From: Coptis chinensis | Taxonomy: Eukaryota; Streptophyta; Magnoliopsida; Ranunculales; Ranunculaceae | Assembly: GCA_015680905.1 (NCBI GenBank) | Contig: CM027378.1 | Span: forward strand, 82,365,501 to 82,429,500 | Reading direction: 5' to 3' | Length of the DNA: 64,000 nucleotides | Shown: piece by piece, positions 45,501 to 57,036 of the stretch | Numbering within the stretch: the first letter of the stretch is position 1 | Layout of the letters: every line of letters starts with the position of its first letter | The notes under the pieces: model-generated | What the model saw: only the letters and a program-made list of their open reading frames with translations | The model's database searches: none | What the model was told of the DNA's origin: nothing | Program-made: the position numbers and the translations under genes

Positions 45501-46608
45501 ATTCTCATGGTAGTGGATTAAGTAGTAATATACTCATTTTTTGAAAATCAATGAAGGTCCGACTAAGTTCTATCAGGTAGGCCACATTATTATCTTAGAT
45601 AGCAAGTAGTTCTATCGGGTACTGCTTGCTGCTTTGCATTGATGTTTGCATAGGCCTAGTCCCCAAATATCATTCTAATCATTAGGAGTGTTCCGTGATC
45701 ATTACATATTGCATACCCGAAATAAAAATAAAAGGGGACATATGCTAGACAACAGTTAGGCAAGCTAAGATTTATGAGCAGAGTGTTGGAAAACCAAGAA
45801 AGGTATATCATATGTTTGGAGTAGCTATGACGCTGATCTTAAAATGGATCAGCAGTACCCTAGGATTAGGAAGGATAGGCGTTGCTCAGATAGGTTATAA
45901 ATTATGTGTAGCAAATTGAGTTCGTCTGCCAATAGAAAAAAAACAAATAGAGATGGTCTGAACTTGTAGATTAGACTGCAAATGATGATAGTTAGAGGGT
46001 CTGCACAGAGTTGAGGCCTTCAAGCGAAGAAGATATAAGCTAGAAGTAATATGGACTGGGATTTAAGGATCCAAAACTATGGTATTGAACAATATTGATT
46101 GCCAGGACATTATTTGCTCACTCAACCTTGACAGTTGTAAGCCTTTGCTGTTCTTGTTGCATTTCTCTTATGCGAGCCTTTCTTAGTTAAATAATCGATG
46201 TTGCGTTATTCTATAGATATTTGCATAGACACTGCTCCTCCACTTGTGCACCTAGGCTAACCCTTTGTGTGTATCCAGCACCTGCGTCTTTACCTGTGTA
46301 ACTGTTAGGTTTCAATAGAACGACAGAACACAGTAGCCCAATACACTGGAGAAATTCTTTTTTTGGTTATGTTTTTTTTTTTTTTTAAATAAAGTTTAAG
46401 ATTACACTCTGACGTTGACTTGAAAGATGAAGTATCTGTATGAGAGTTGCTAACATAGGCTCAGGGGTTGAGTTCAAAGCTTATGTGATGCTTTGCCAAA
46501 GATAATCGATTATATGGTCAAGGGTTGTTCATTACATATCCAGTTATTATAATCATAGCATCACATAAGCTTAGATGGACTAAGAAAATGTGAATGAGGC
46601 AATGTACA

Positions 46609-46849
46609 TCATGTAGGAGTACTAGGTGCGTGAGTCCAAATGTAGTACGCCGGGACGTTACATCCATGCATAGGTGTCAATGTCCCTAGTGAAATGCGAT
46701 TATTTCCATTGTCCATAGACAAAGACATGCATAGACCGAGAGCCGCGGCTTCAATCCCTAATTCCACTTGTATAGAAACGGTAAAACCCAAAGCATCCTT
46801 CCTGTCTTTGTAGTCCACAAACTGATCTGAATCGTCCACATTCGAAGGC
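46609..46849 (-). pseudogene. Captured gene fragment interrupted by a solo LTR (3' part)
   Basis: On the minus strand the frame reads APSNVDDSDQFVDYKDRKDA, VSIQVELGIEAAALGLCMSL and a C-terminus PAYYIWTHAPSTPT. The same strand continues beyond the LTR at 48118-48540, with AENLNGSGISMTLRRKKSNK and Gly/Asn-rich sequence (GDFNNMNMGGMPHRD). The two sides belong to one captured stretch, split by the LTR at GCTAC. The family is not recognised. Confidence 0.4.
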
Positions 46850-46854
46850 GCTAC

Positions 46855-48112
46855 TGTAGGAACCGTTATTTCAGAATGACTTTTTCTACAAACTGCAAAC
46901 ACCATGCGCAGCGGAATTAATGGGTGTCCACGATTTGTGATTGGAAAACATACCTTTGATAATCGGTTTAGATAACTCTGAGAATCCAAGTTTTATGAAA
47001 TCTGAAATCAACCTCTTGATCTTCTGTTGTATTCCTTTAGAATAGATTGGACATTGTGTGGACAACGATCTACCAACCCCCTTCTTTCTCTCAAGATCAT
47101 AAACGAATTCAGATCTACTTTTCTTGCCTCTTTTTCAGAACCAGTGAATAGTAAATTTCGGCTATAGAGAAAGTATTCTATTTATATAGGCTACGAGACC
47201 ACCATGAGGAGAAATTAGGGTTGGGCCTCGGCGGGCATGGGCTTCCCATGTTCACCGAACACACACGCCCAAGTCCGTCAACAAATGGCTTATTCCACTA
47301 AAGGCCATTGTTGCACTACCGCCCTAATCCCAAATAACGTGTCAGCGTTTATGGGCTCCATATTATATGTTTGTGGATCTCTCCCTATTTAAGATATCGA
47401 ATGTCCGTTGATTAAGTCAAGTTACTGACAACTATATTAATCAACTTCTTATGTCCTTGAGTAGTACCACTCAACCTCATTATCATGTCGGAATAAATCC
47501 ACCTGCAGGGTTTACATAACAATCTTTTTGAGCTCCTCAAGGGGACATCATCAACCCGACTTCTTGCGGGACACGGATTCCTTCTATAATCATCAAAGAC
47601 ACCTTACATACAATGTCATTACCCAATCCATCGAGTTTGTTGATTCACAAATGAATCTCACTCATTGATGATTTAAAGCAATGTACAATGCATATAAGTG
47701 CCCGTTATTATATCCGGATTAGGAGGACAAGCATCCATAATAACAAAGGCGTTTGTTCTCTTATATAGTCAGTATAAGAAGAAACAACCTCACTTGGTCC
47801 TGTTCAATACACACAAAGTATACTAGTGTAATCCTATAGTCAAGATAGACTAACACCAGATTATACTACAACCATACTAATAGTTTGTCCAAATCCATCT
47901 ATGTTGTGAACGATTACTTATACTTTGTAAGGTACTGATGATATGATCTTCTGTGTGTTCACACCATATCATCTACAACATAAAGTATTAGACACATGCA
48001 TATAACTAATAGCATATATAATATGCATAACATTTGCCCATATGATTCTCATTCAAAATATAAATAATTAGAGTTAATACAAAAGTAATGCTTTTAGTAT
48101 ATAACCCTATCA
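46855..48112 (-). mobile_element. Copia-like solo LTR
   Basis: 1258 bp, minus strand, from TGATAGGGTTATATACTAAA (48112) to GTTCCTACA (46855), giving TG...CA ends. A perfect 5-bp duplication GCTAC lies at 46850-46854 and 48113-48117. No internal domain is present, so it is a product of LTR-LTR recombination. The family is guessed as Copia from the style of the LTR start only. Confidence 0.82.
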
Positions 48113-50089
48113 GCTACTTCTTGTTTGATTTCTTTCTTCTAAGTGTCATGGATATCCCAGAGCCATTGAGGTTTTCTGCAGTATAAGCAGGACCTCCACT
48201 GTTGCTCTGTTAGGACTTAGAAGCATCCTCAGATATCCTGCAGCAGGAAAACCGTTGGCATATCCAGCATTTGGCCCAAAGATCTCTATGTGGCATACCT
48301 CCCATATTCATGTTGTTAAAATCTCCAAAGATTTGGCACATTGTTTCCCATGTCCGAATGGTTGAAATAATGCAAAGATCGGGAGGCATGCCTTCACGAT
48401 TTAACATTAATCATCCCGCATATTAGCATTAGGGGACAAATCATGTACATCCGGACCGGGATTCGATAATTTGCATTAGGTGGCGGGCTTCCCAAAGATA
48501 GTTTTATATGCCCGGGTCAAGATAATAAAAAGAACAAGATCTCCACATTATATATAACTCATTAAGTCTGTTTTTCTCTATGTTTCTAAATGGTTACTTA
48601 ATGCATATTTGCTAGTTTGTTGTAGCGCCTTAGAGAAACTTTATAAACTTAACCTTTTTCTTACTTTATTGTTATTCTTGGCGAATGTTTAGCTTTGTTT
48701 ATTTTTCTTAATCAAGCAAAAATAATTAATCATTACCCGTGATGTATAGTGGTGAGAGTGCTAGTAGGGTGAAAGTGCCATCTCTTTGTTTACATTCCTT
48801 GGCTTACAATTTCGCGTCAATGTTGGCCTGGATATGATATAACTTGTTAGGGGATATGCTCAAACAGGGCTAGCAGTCTGCTGTTCCTGAGACATATTAC
48901 TTAGCTGCTAAGACTAAGATATTTTGTGTTTGTATTAACTTATATTCTTCTAATAAATCTAAAGTTTTTCTACCTTTTAGCCTAGCATTTTCTATTAGTA
49001 CCTTATAAATATGCTTTATGGTTAATTAGTGGAGCGTTCCTTTTTTTAAAGTAACATATGAGGTTTTTGTGTTCCTGGCGGTGGGTTATGTGAGATGTTG
49101 TTGTGGAGTGTGGTGTATTGTATATGCACGGAGTATTCTCATTTCTGCTCATATAAATTACTTTCTATAATGAGGGGTGACTATGCAATTGAAGACGAGG
49201 GAGGAAACTCCTGGTTGTTTACATAATATCTTTATTTTTCATTAATTGTTTGTGTTTTAAGCATCCATGCTAGGTATATGTTTTCATTGCTTTATTAAAT
49301 TCAAAATGAAAGTCTGCAGTGACCTGTGGTGTACTGTCATGTGATAATGTGAACCGCTGACAATAAAAGGCATATATAGTTAAGTGTCCTGTTATTTTAA
49401 TTTCTTGTTACTAGTTGTTTTCATGCAGTTCTTGATACTCCACCGTGTTATTTTGCATATAAGATTGGATGGGTGTCTACTGACTCTTCTTGGATTTGTT
49501 TTGCAATTCTCCTTTAAATTCACATTTTTTTTTTCAATTATAATGGATAAAGCATATCTCATAAGAGTTCATTGTAGGTAAGAAGACAATCACGTGTTCT
49601 TGATGAAGTGTCACATGTTCCACCATCCACACAATGCCTTCTAAAGAACTTCAGGAAAAGAACCATTGCACTTGGAAGCGTGTCTAATGACGTACCATCT
49701 GTCGACTCGTATAACATAACAATTGACGATATCTTTGATTACACAACTGAGTTATATGTTGGGGAAGGAACATTTGGCGACATTTCAATTGGAGATACAA
49801 TCACATGGCTTATGCCTTTTGTGGAGCCAATTTGATGTGAGTTGGTGAACTTTTTTTTGTGCTTTTTAGTAGTTTCGCCTTTTTTGTGCAACCTAGTTGG
49901 TTTTGCATACACATGAAGATGTATGGTTGTATATGGAGTATACTAAAACTCATGTAATGTACTTTGCTATAATATTTTGGTGTTTTGATGAAAGAATCTA
50001 TTATATTTTGGTAGAATGTTGATTTGAGTTGGATAGTTCAATTTTTGCAGGAAAATGGATATGAAATTTAGACTATAAGAATTTCTTTG

Positions 50090-50449
50090 AAAAAAAATAT
50101 TAATGCTCAGAAAAACGACGGATATAGACCGTCAAGAAAATTTATATATACAGAAAATTGACGTAGCAGACCGTCAATAATTTTCAAATTTGCATCCCAA
50201 ATTCCATTAAAATCAGACAAATTTGACTAGTGAAATAGCAAAGTTTGGCGGTTTTAGTCCGTCAACAATTCTATTTATTAATGACGTTCACCACCCGTCA
50301 AATAAATTTAAAATTATTGACGGTAACTAACCGTCAAGAAAAAAAACAACTGCAAATTTTTTGACGGGCCTTACGACTGGCAATGTCAGTCAAAAATAGT
50401 GTTTTTTGATAGGTTCTGCCAGTCAAAAAAGTCTTATTTTCACCTAGTG
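50090..50449 (+). repeat. CACTA 3' subterminal repeats and terminal inverted repeat
   Basis: At least seven TTGACGG/CCGTCAA motifs in both orientations (near 50129, 50163, 50258, 50297, 50319, 50331, 50361), then TTTTTTGACTGGC-type motifs and the terminal TTTTCACCTAGTG. Subterminal arrays like this are the binding sites of the TNPA-type protein in En/Spm. The next three bases, GAT, are the target duplication. Confidence 0.9.
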
Positions 50450-50452
50450 GAT

Positions 50453-50768
50453 CAATAGGCAATTAGATAATCAACCTAATGGTCAATCGAATTGCGTGGT
50501 GGATTGAATCTTCTCTATACCCTTTTATCATCATTATATCTACTATTTTGACATCTTATTTATTATTTATTACTCTCATCATTGTTCCTTTTGTTTGATT
50601 AGTTGAATTCTATTTATGTCTTGATAGTTTATGAGTAGAAAGAATTCATACTCTTTATATATTGCATAATGAATTGAGAGTAGGAATATTTATCTAAATA
50701 CTTGTTTATGTGATTGATTATTTGTGTTTATGCATAGATAGTTAGTTTACATAAATTTGCTATTATCA
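50453..50768 (+). repeat. F 5' LTR, right part
   Basis: This continues the LTR begun at 4973 after the CACTA and ends TATTATCA, two bases before the primer site. Together the parts make about 1.33 kb. Confidence 0.85.
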
Positions 50769-50770
50769 AA

Positions 50771-50824
50771 TGGCACCGTTGCCGGGGATTTTTACATATT
50801 ATCAAATGGCGCCGCTGCCATCTT
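50771..50824 (+). other. F tandem primer-binding sites
   Basis: The first site reads TGGCACCGTTGCCGGGGAT (50771), which fits tRNA-Asp except at one base. A second LTR-end-plus-site copy follows, ATTATCAAATGGCGCCGCTG (from 50799), ending GCCATCTT at 50824; this is the same variant as in R1 and R2. F therefore carries both types side by side. Confidence 0.8.
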
Positions 50825-52046
50825 AAACTCTTTCATGACAAGAATTCAATTGCTTGAATCCAAAGGGAAATCCCCCATTCTCTACCCACCCACCCTTTTA
50901 ATTTGTCTTTCTTATTTCTCATATTTTCGTTATTGTTCACTGTTTTAAGCACAGGGGCGAATGCCTTCCATTTTGCCCTGTTCAAAGCGCGCCCGCCCTC
51001 CCTTGTGTTTGTGGAGTCACAGTGAAGAACACTGCGGTAAAGGTATTTGTAAATTTAAAAAACTTCTGAAATTTTTCAGGAATAATCCTTAAGGTGTTAT
51101 TGATTTATTGGAATGTTGTCAGACTTTTCCAAATTATTTTACCTAGCAAACTAATACCATCTTTACAGTGCTGCATTTCAGCTTCCAAACCGTAAGTTTC
51201 TGGAAAAACAGACAAGTAAGGTTACTTATGCAGCTCCAAAAATTCTAAATTTTTTATAGGAGTATCTATCATTAGTCAGAAGTTTGCAGTAAAAATTTGA
51301 CGAGTTTTAGATTTGTTTTGACCACCTAACTAGTGGATTGTTTCTAATGTATTTCTGCATTTTTGTAACACTTAATTTCTAAAACAATAGCCAATAAGGA
51401 GGATTTGTAGAACTCCAATTGCTCTAAAATTTTTACAGGAACATGCATGATCTGTTCGAAGTCTCCAGTAACATTTTGGCAATTTTTGGCTCTTTTTTGA
51501 TTGGTTAACCATTCGGTTGTTTGTATTGTGTTCGAAAACTATTTCACAAACTTTGCAGGGCAATAGAAGGACTTTCATAGCTCCGATTGTTTTGAAATTT
51601 TGCAAGCTACTTAATGAATGTCTTAGTAAACTACTGTAAAAATTTCAAATTTTTTGGAACGTGCACCAGTGCCCTATATAGCCTATTTATTAAGCGTGCC
51701 CCGCGCCCTCCATAGGCAATTCTTGAGCGCTCCCCGCCCTCAAGCGCCTGGACTTCGAGTCAAGCAGGAGCGCACCCGCGCCCTCTTTTGAATGAGCCCG
51801 ATTTTACAGGTTAGTTCAAACTTTCGTTTGTTCAAGTTATTCAGTGTTTCTATCTTCTTGAATACACTGAGATCGCGTATACAAGACGCTATTCAAACGC
51901 GTAGCAAGGAGGCATTCAGGTACTTCTTCTTTCACTCATCATTTCTTCTATTAGAGGAGTTTAATTCTAGTATAATTAGGTTTGTTTTTTGTAGACATAA
52001 ATGCCACACGCCTATCTAGAATTCCGCACACTACACACCTGCACCA
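50825..52046 (+). other. F leader
   Basis: No gene is seen. Several ~150-bp stretches around 51060-51640 resemble one another (for example the recurring CAAATTTTT/AAAATTTT and 'GCTCCAA...TCTAAA' phrases), suggesting worn tandem repeats. A GC-rich block at about 51690-51792 (GAGCGCTCCCCGCCCTCAAG, GCGCACCCGCGCCCTC) corresponds to the R1 and R2 leader blocks. Confidence 0.55.
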
Positions 52047-53722
52047 ATGGTTAAAGGACAAGAGACTCTCTCTGATTTTTATAAAGCCCTAAACGATGGC
52101 CCTAAGTCGTACATCGTTCTTGCAAATCTAGTGGGAGATTTTTGAATTCCCCCTAATATATTTAACTTGTTACCGGTTTTTCATGGTTTTTCATGGTTTA
52201 CCCTAATATATTTAACTTGTTACCAGCATATGTGTAGGATAGAACAAGTTCTCCCTACATTCCATCATCCTAGCGTAAGTCCAGATCAAGTTAAACTTAG
52301 GGTGTTTCCTTTCACCCTAGCCGACAAGGCGGCGTCTTGGTTAACTGCCCAAATGCCAAACTCGGTGGACTCATAAGCTAATCTTGTTCAATTGTTCATG
52401 GAACAGTTTTACCCACCAATGAAGACAGATGAAATGCTTCAAAAGATTCATTTCTTCCGCCAGAATCCTCATGAATCCTTTTCAGAGGCCTGGAATCGTT
52501 TCACTGATCTTCTCATTGAATGCTCGTATCATAATCTTGCGAAAGACACACTTCTTCGTGCCTTCTTCAAGGGGTTTTTACATCGTCATAAGGAGGTTCT
52601 AGATATCATGACTCGGGGTAGTTTTCTTAGTAAAGGAGCTTTTGAGGCTTATAAATTCTTAGAAGATTACTCTAAGAGGAACAACAATTGGGGAGGTCAC
52701 GACTCTTCCCGCTCCTCTCCTTCTTCTCTTGAGGTTAAACATGATCCCCAGCTTAAAACTCTTATCGATGCTCTCACTAAAAAGGTAGATGCCATCTCTG
52801 TTAAACAATAACCCAATCCTGTCATGAACATTAACTCTATTCGTTATAATGTCTGTTTTAGTCTTGAGCATTCCGACTTCTATTGTCCTCTTGTCTATGC
52901 ACAACTACCACCACAACCATCAAACTTCAACCAGTTAACTCAACCTCAAGGACAAGGAAACTTAGGTAACCAGATAGAGGTTTAGTGCCCATGACCTAGA
53001 ACTATCAACATTAAGACATGAACGCTCAACAAGCCTTAATTCCAATTCAACCATCCACAGACAAAGTAGTAGTGACCTTGTTGGGAAAACAAAATCAAAT
53101 TATGCAACAAAACTCCAACTTGATGAAAGATCAGCATGATCAAAACTTTAATATGATGAAACAAACGATGCAAATGATGCAGTCTTTGTGCCAAAAGGTT
53201 ATTGACATGTCTCCTAACCAAAATAATAACTAAACAGGCGTGTTTCCAAGTCAAGCAGTGCCTAATCCTAAGTCAACAAACACCACCTTCAAAATAAACA
53301 GTATTCACTGTAATTGTAATATAAACCAAGGGGACCTACATGCAGTCACTACCCTTCGTTCAGGGAGAGTAGTTGATAACAAAGTGACTATGCTTATAGA
53401 TCGCCCGCAAACAGAAGCTAAAAATGAAACCATACCGAATACTGTCATAGAAACTGAAGACCCTACAACTGTAGAAGTTCCAGTCCAACCACAACTAAGA
53501 GGTACAACCTTAATAAATACCACCATAGAAATTGATGATCCTACACCTGTAGAGGTTCCAATATGGACACCTAGATGGAAAACGGCTAAAAATAACGCAA
53601 AGACTAATAATACTTTTGAACCTTATGCTAAATATAGAGATAAACCACCGTATCCCCAAAGACTAGTTGTGTCTAAAAAGGACGAGAATTTTGATGAGAT
53701 TAGGGAAGTGTTTAAAATCTAA
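52047..53722 (+). pseudogene. F gag region
   Basis: ATG at 52047, then TLSDFYKALNDGPKSYIVL, KLRVFPFTLADKAASWLTAQ, the core MFMEQFYPPMKTDEMLQKIH, FFRQNPHESFSEAWNRFTDL, and LIECSYHNLAKDTLLRAFFK. The tail (53018-53722) is Gln/Asn-rich (MKQTMQMMQSLCQK) and then leads to LHAVTTLRSGRVVDNK and YPQRLVVSKKDENFDE, which normally precede the Athila protease. The gag particle shell is encoded here. Fossil, broken in several places. Confidence 0.85.
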
Positions 53723-53787
53723 CTATAAACCTACCTTTTCTAGATGCTATAAAAAGTCTACCTGGACACGCTAAGGTTCTAAAAGAG

Positions 53788-54430
53788 TTGTACACAAAGA
53801 AGAAGAAAACCAACATACCCAATGAAGCCTTGTTAACTGAACAATATCCTTTTTTATCTGAATATAACGGAATTGTTAAGTACAAGGACCCTGGTTGTCC
53901 TACTGTACAATGCACCTTAGGTGATACCTTCATAGCAACTGCTTTATTAGACCTGGGAGCAAGTGTTAACTTACTACCTTTTTATTTATATAAACAACTA
54001 GGTCTAACAAAACTTCAACCAACCAAAATGACTTTGCAGTTAGCCGATCGTTCTATTAAGTATCCCAAAGGTGTAGTTGAAAACATTCTCGTTAAAGTTT
54101 AGGATTTTTACTATCCAGCCGACTTTGTTATTCTCGACACAGAAGTTTCTCATGATTCCATTCCCATCATCTTAGGGCGTCCTTTCTTGGCAACCGCCAA
54201 TGCCCAAATCAATTGTCGGGATTGCTCAATGACTCTTTCTTTTGGGAATCTTTCTGTGGAAGTTAACATGTTTAGACAAAAGCAGGGACAACTAGGTTTG
54301 CCTGTAAAAGGAGAAGTGAACTCCATTGAGAGTTTTGTACCTCACATTACTGCGGCTGACACTTTAGTCCCCACACGAGTAGATACCCCTATTTTGGAAG
54401 AAGACAAGGATCACACTTTTACTCCCTAGA
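53788..54430 (+). pseudogene. F aspartic protease domain
   Basis: The characteristic Athila retropepsin: ATALLDLGASVNLLPFYLYK with the catalytic D-L-G-A, LQLADRSIKYPKGVVENILV, then PADFVILDTEVSHD and IPIILGRPFLATANAQI. It cuts the gag precursor in autonomous relatives. No RT follows. Fossil, broken. Confidence 0.85.
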
Positions 54431-55139
54431 CGTAGATAACATCGAGGAAGATTTCCCTCTACTCTTTTGCAACCCTTCTTTTCCACCTCGCGAGTCCCCT
54501 CCTATTGACATCCACTCATCTCTTGACGCCATGATAAAAGAAGAATTTTTCACCCTCTATCCCAGTGATTCTTCTTACCCACCTATTGAGGAATGTCTTG
54601 CATATCTCAATGCCTCTGATGATATAGAACTAAGAACACTAGTTGAGCACCATTCACCCACCTCACATCCTCATGTCACTCTTTCACCTTCCATCACGAA
54701 TATTCCTCGCCCTCTACCTTTTCAAAGAACCATTGAGTTTGTACTTGACCTTCTTATTTCTCCTATGCTTCATAACTTTCTAAACCCATCTGGTGAAGAA
54801 GTAACACCCAAAGACAAGCCACCTGACACTTTTTCATTTTTTCCATTCCTTCTTTCTCAAAATTATCCACATCCCACATATCTTCCACAACCATCTATTT
54901 TTTCACGGTCATTCACTTGGCATCCCTTTCATAGGAGTACAAAGAAGAAACTGTATGCTCGATTAGATTCTAGATCTATCAGGCTTCGCTCTCATTCCAC
55001 TAAGCCACGTCATAGAAAATATTGGTGCTTAATTTTGTTTGATGGTGCTTTCCATGTTAACTATTTATGGAAAGACCCACAATTATTTAGATTATTGATA
55101 TATGGTAAACTGCATATTAATACATATATATCATATTAA
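54431..55139 (+). pseudogene. F family-specific ORF after the protease
   Basis: Includes MIKEEFFTLYPSDSSYPPIE, LPFQRTIEFVLDLLISPMLH and a basic C-terminal part (KKKLYARLDSRSIRLRSHS). It matches the R2 ORF at 33753-34519 in order and in several motifs. In autonomous Athila elements RT would be expected here. I know no function for it. Fossil. Confidence 0.6.
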
Positions 55140-57036
55140 GTCTAGGGAATCTGGCTTTAAAATACCCAAGCTTTTGTACAATACCACCTTTCTGGAGTAT
55201 AGGCCAAACAAAAATGTTCAAACTTAAAAAGAGTTTTCCAATTTTGTTTGGGGGTGGCGTATTTTGGTCTTTCATTTCAAAACATTTTGCCACCCTTTTT
55301 CTGTCATGTTTACTTCAGTAGAGTTGATGGTAGTACATAATAGTTTAATTGTGCTTCATATTATCATATCATCTTTACAATATTTCTGTTACAGGTACTA
55401 CCAATTTTTGCCACATTTCTATGGTAAATTATTTCCTTATCTCTTTACACTTTGAGGATAAAGCGTTCGATTGTTTGGGGGTGGGATAGAAACATTTGTA
55501 AAAATTAAGCACTTTTAAGATGTGAATTATACACTTTTCTTTATAATATATTAAAAATCATAAATATTGTTTATACTAGGCACTTAGTGATAATGGTATT
55601 GTTCCCTTCTCTATGATGATATTAGTCTAGAAATCTCACGTAGTACTTGAATTAGAATTTAATTTTTGAAACTTAGATTAATATATAGGCAATAGTCATT
55701 GCATCTTTTCATGAACATCTTGCATGAGCATCTTTGATTATACTTGGCAGTATTTTTCTGAGACCTAGGTTATAGTACTTAATACATATCCTGTGAGCAT
55801 CTAGCCTAAAAACCTCATAAGAGTGAAATATCTGAGTGATGACACAAGGGAGAAATAAATTCTGAGTAGAGAAATTACACATCCACTTGCTTAATTACCA
55901 CACCATATCCTAAGCGAGAATTTAGGCCCTCTTTGGATCGATATAGCCATAAATTCACACCTATATGAAATTTATTATCCGCTAGTTTCCCCACTGAGCC
56001 TTTCATTAGCTTTTTCACAAACCATAAATCCTTTACCCAATAAAACAAAATAAAAAATAAAATCAGCCTACCTATCTGGATAAGTATGAGAAATAGGATG
56101 AATGAAGAAAAGAGAAGAGAAAAACCTGTGTAAACAAAAAATAGTTAGTTGCTTCAGAAAAGAAAAAGAAAAGAAGTTTACATCCAAAGAAAAGAAAAGA
56201 AAAGAAAATTAAAAATAAAAATAAAATAAAAACTCTAAAAATAGAATAAAATGAGTCAAAAAGCCAAAATAAAAAGGCTAAAGATGGAAACAAAGTGTAG
56301 AAGCAAAAGAACAAGGTTTTCTCTAGTTACATAATATGAAGACCCTATTTTCTCAGACTTGTCTTTTTGAATATCCATTTCCTTCCTTCTTTAACCAATA
56401 CATACACCCCGTATCACCTAATAAAGACCTCTAGCTCAATTAGGAATAGGTTGGTGTGATAGTAAGTGGTAGATGTGTTTGATCGACCTCGGCTTTCTTA
56501 GATTGTCATTGAGATTGTGAGGAAACGTGTGCCCACTACACACTGGAGTTAGCAAACTTGAGTGGAAAAATCAAAGTGTTATGTGTTTTGGCACATTCCT
56601 TGTGAGAACCTACTTATGCACGCTACCCAGAAGTTTCAGAAATGGACCTGCCATTACATTTCATATCATAGTTCATTATATAGTTATTTATCTTAAGAGG
56701 ATTTGATTATTATACATGTATTAGTTTAAGTTTTAGAATGATCATCCTTGTTTAAATACTAGTGAGATGTATAGATTCTGAGATAAAATTAGGGAGCAAT
56801 TACTTTTATTTCTTAGTCATTGTAGTATAAATGAAGTTTGTTAGTACCTTCTCTAGAAAACTCTCATGAGGCTATAACTCATCCACTAGAAAATTCCTAG
56901 TGGTTTAAAGCATTATTGTATATGGTCAATGCAGTCGCACTCAGCGAACGAGACTAGTTAAAAATACATTTTTGGCCACTTATTTTAATTTCACATATTT
57001 GCTTGAGGACAAACAAAATGATGTTTGGGGGTAGTT
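55140..57036 (+). other. F 3' untranslated region with three polypurine motifs
   Basis: No gene. TTTGTTTGGGGGTGGCG (55246), GTTTGGGGGTGGGA (55475) and TGTTTGGGGGTAGT (57022) are evenly typed polypurine tracts; only the last adjoins the LTR. An A-rich polypurine stretch lies at about 56040-56290, the mirror of the pyrimidine-rich part of R2. Blocks are collinear with R2 15.2-16.7 kb. Confidence 0.65.

Larger units (their letters stand above)
43432..49577 (+). other. Large last intron of CACTA gene 2, loaded with captured sequence
   Basis: 6146 bp between donor GTAATGAAAG and acceptor TTGTAG. It holds, mostly antisense, several gene-like pieces (43.9-44.1, 44.2-44.3, 44.64-45.5, and the gene flanking the solo LTR at 46.6-48.5 kb) and a Copia-like solo LTR. 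In the remaining stretches (43500-43900, 45500-46600 including a T-run at about 46375-46387, and 48540-49577) I see nothing recognisable. Confidence 0.6.
41258..49835 (+). pseudogene. CACTA second gene, Transposase_24 (Ptta/En/Spm) type, seven exons
   Basis: Exons read from splice borders: 41258-41345, 41434-41603, 42421-42710, 42788-42892, 42991-43065, 43192-43431 and 49578-49835. The protein begins MSQTRSDQPSDYQLDYEPSD. It then has KKQVRFNYNELPVGPGS, VPEDIKKHVFKRV, WKNWKHRLRKVYD, a THTSKDGSCPFLE-type block, NEIKRLVSLDPYLGE, and an Arg/Glu-rich helix ERRKRESTDENVKLVMQRLD. It ends DISIGDTITWLMPFVEPI. This order fits the plant Transposase_24 family, the TNPA-like partner that binds subterminal motifs. 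Exon 2 has two stop codons and exon 3 a frame change, so the gene is decayed. The last intron is 6.1 kb and holds foreign pieces. Confidence 0.82.
5983..50449 (+). mobile_element. Large CACTA (En/Spm) transposon with two nested elements
   Basis: The left end reads CACTAGGTGAAAAC, and the right end reads TTTTCACCTAGTG, its inverse over 13 bp. The flanking 3-bp duplication is GAT (5980-5982 and 50450-50452), as expected for CACTA. Both ends carry subterminal TTGACGG/CCGTCAA motifs. Gene 1 is a TNP2-type transposase (8005-40955) and gene 2 a Transposase_24-type protein (41258-49835). Inside gene 1 lie a small CACTA (8908-13182) and retrotransposon R2 (13684-38389). Without these two the element is about 15.5 kb, a normal size for a plant CACTA that has also captured host fragments. 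The transposase has stop codons, so this copy is not autonomous. Confidence 0.93.
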
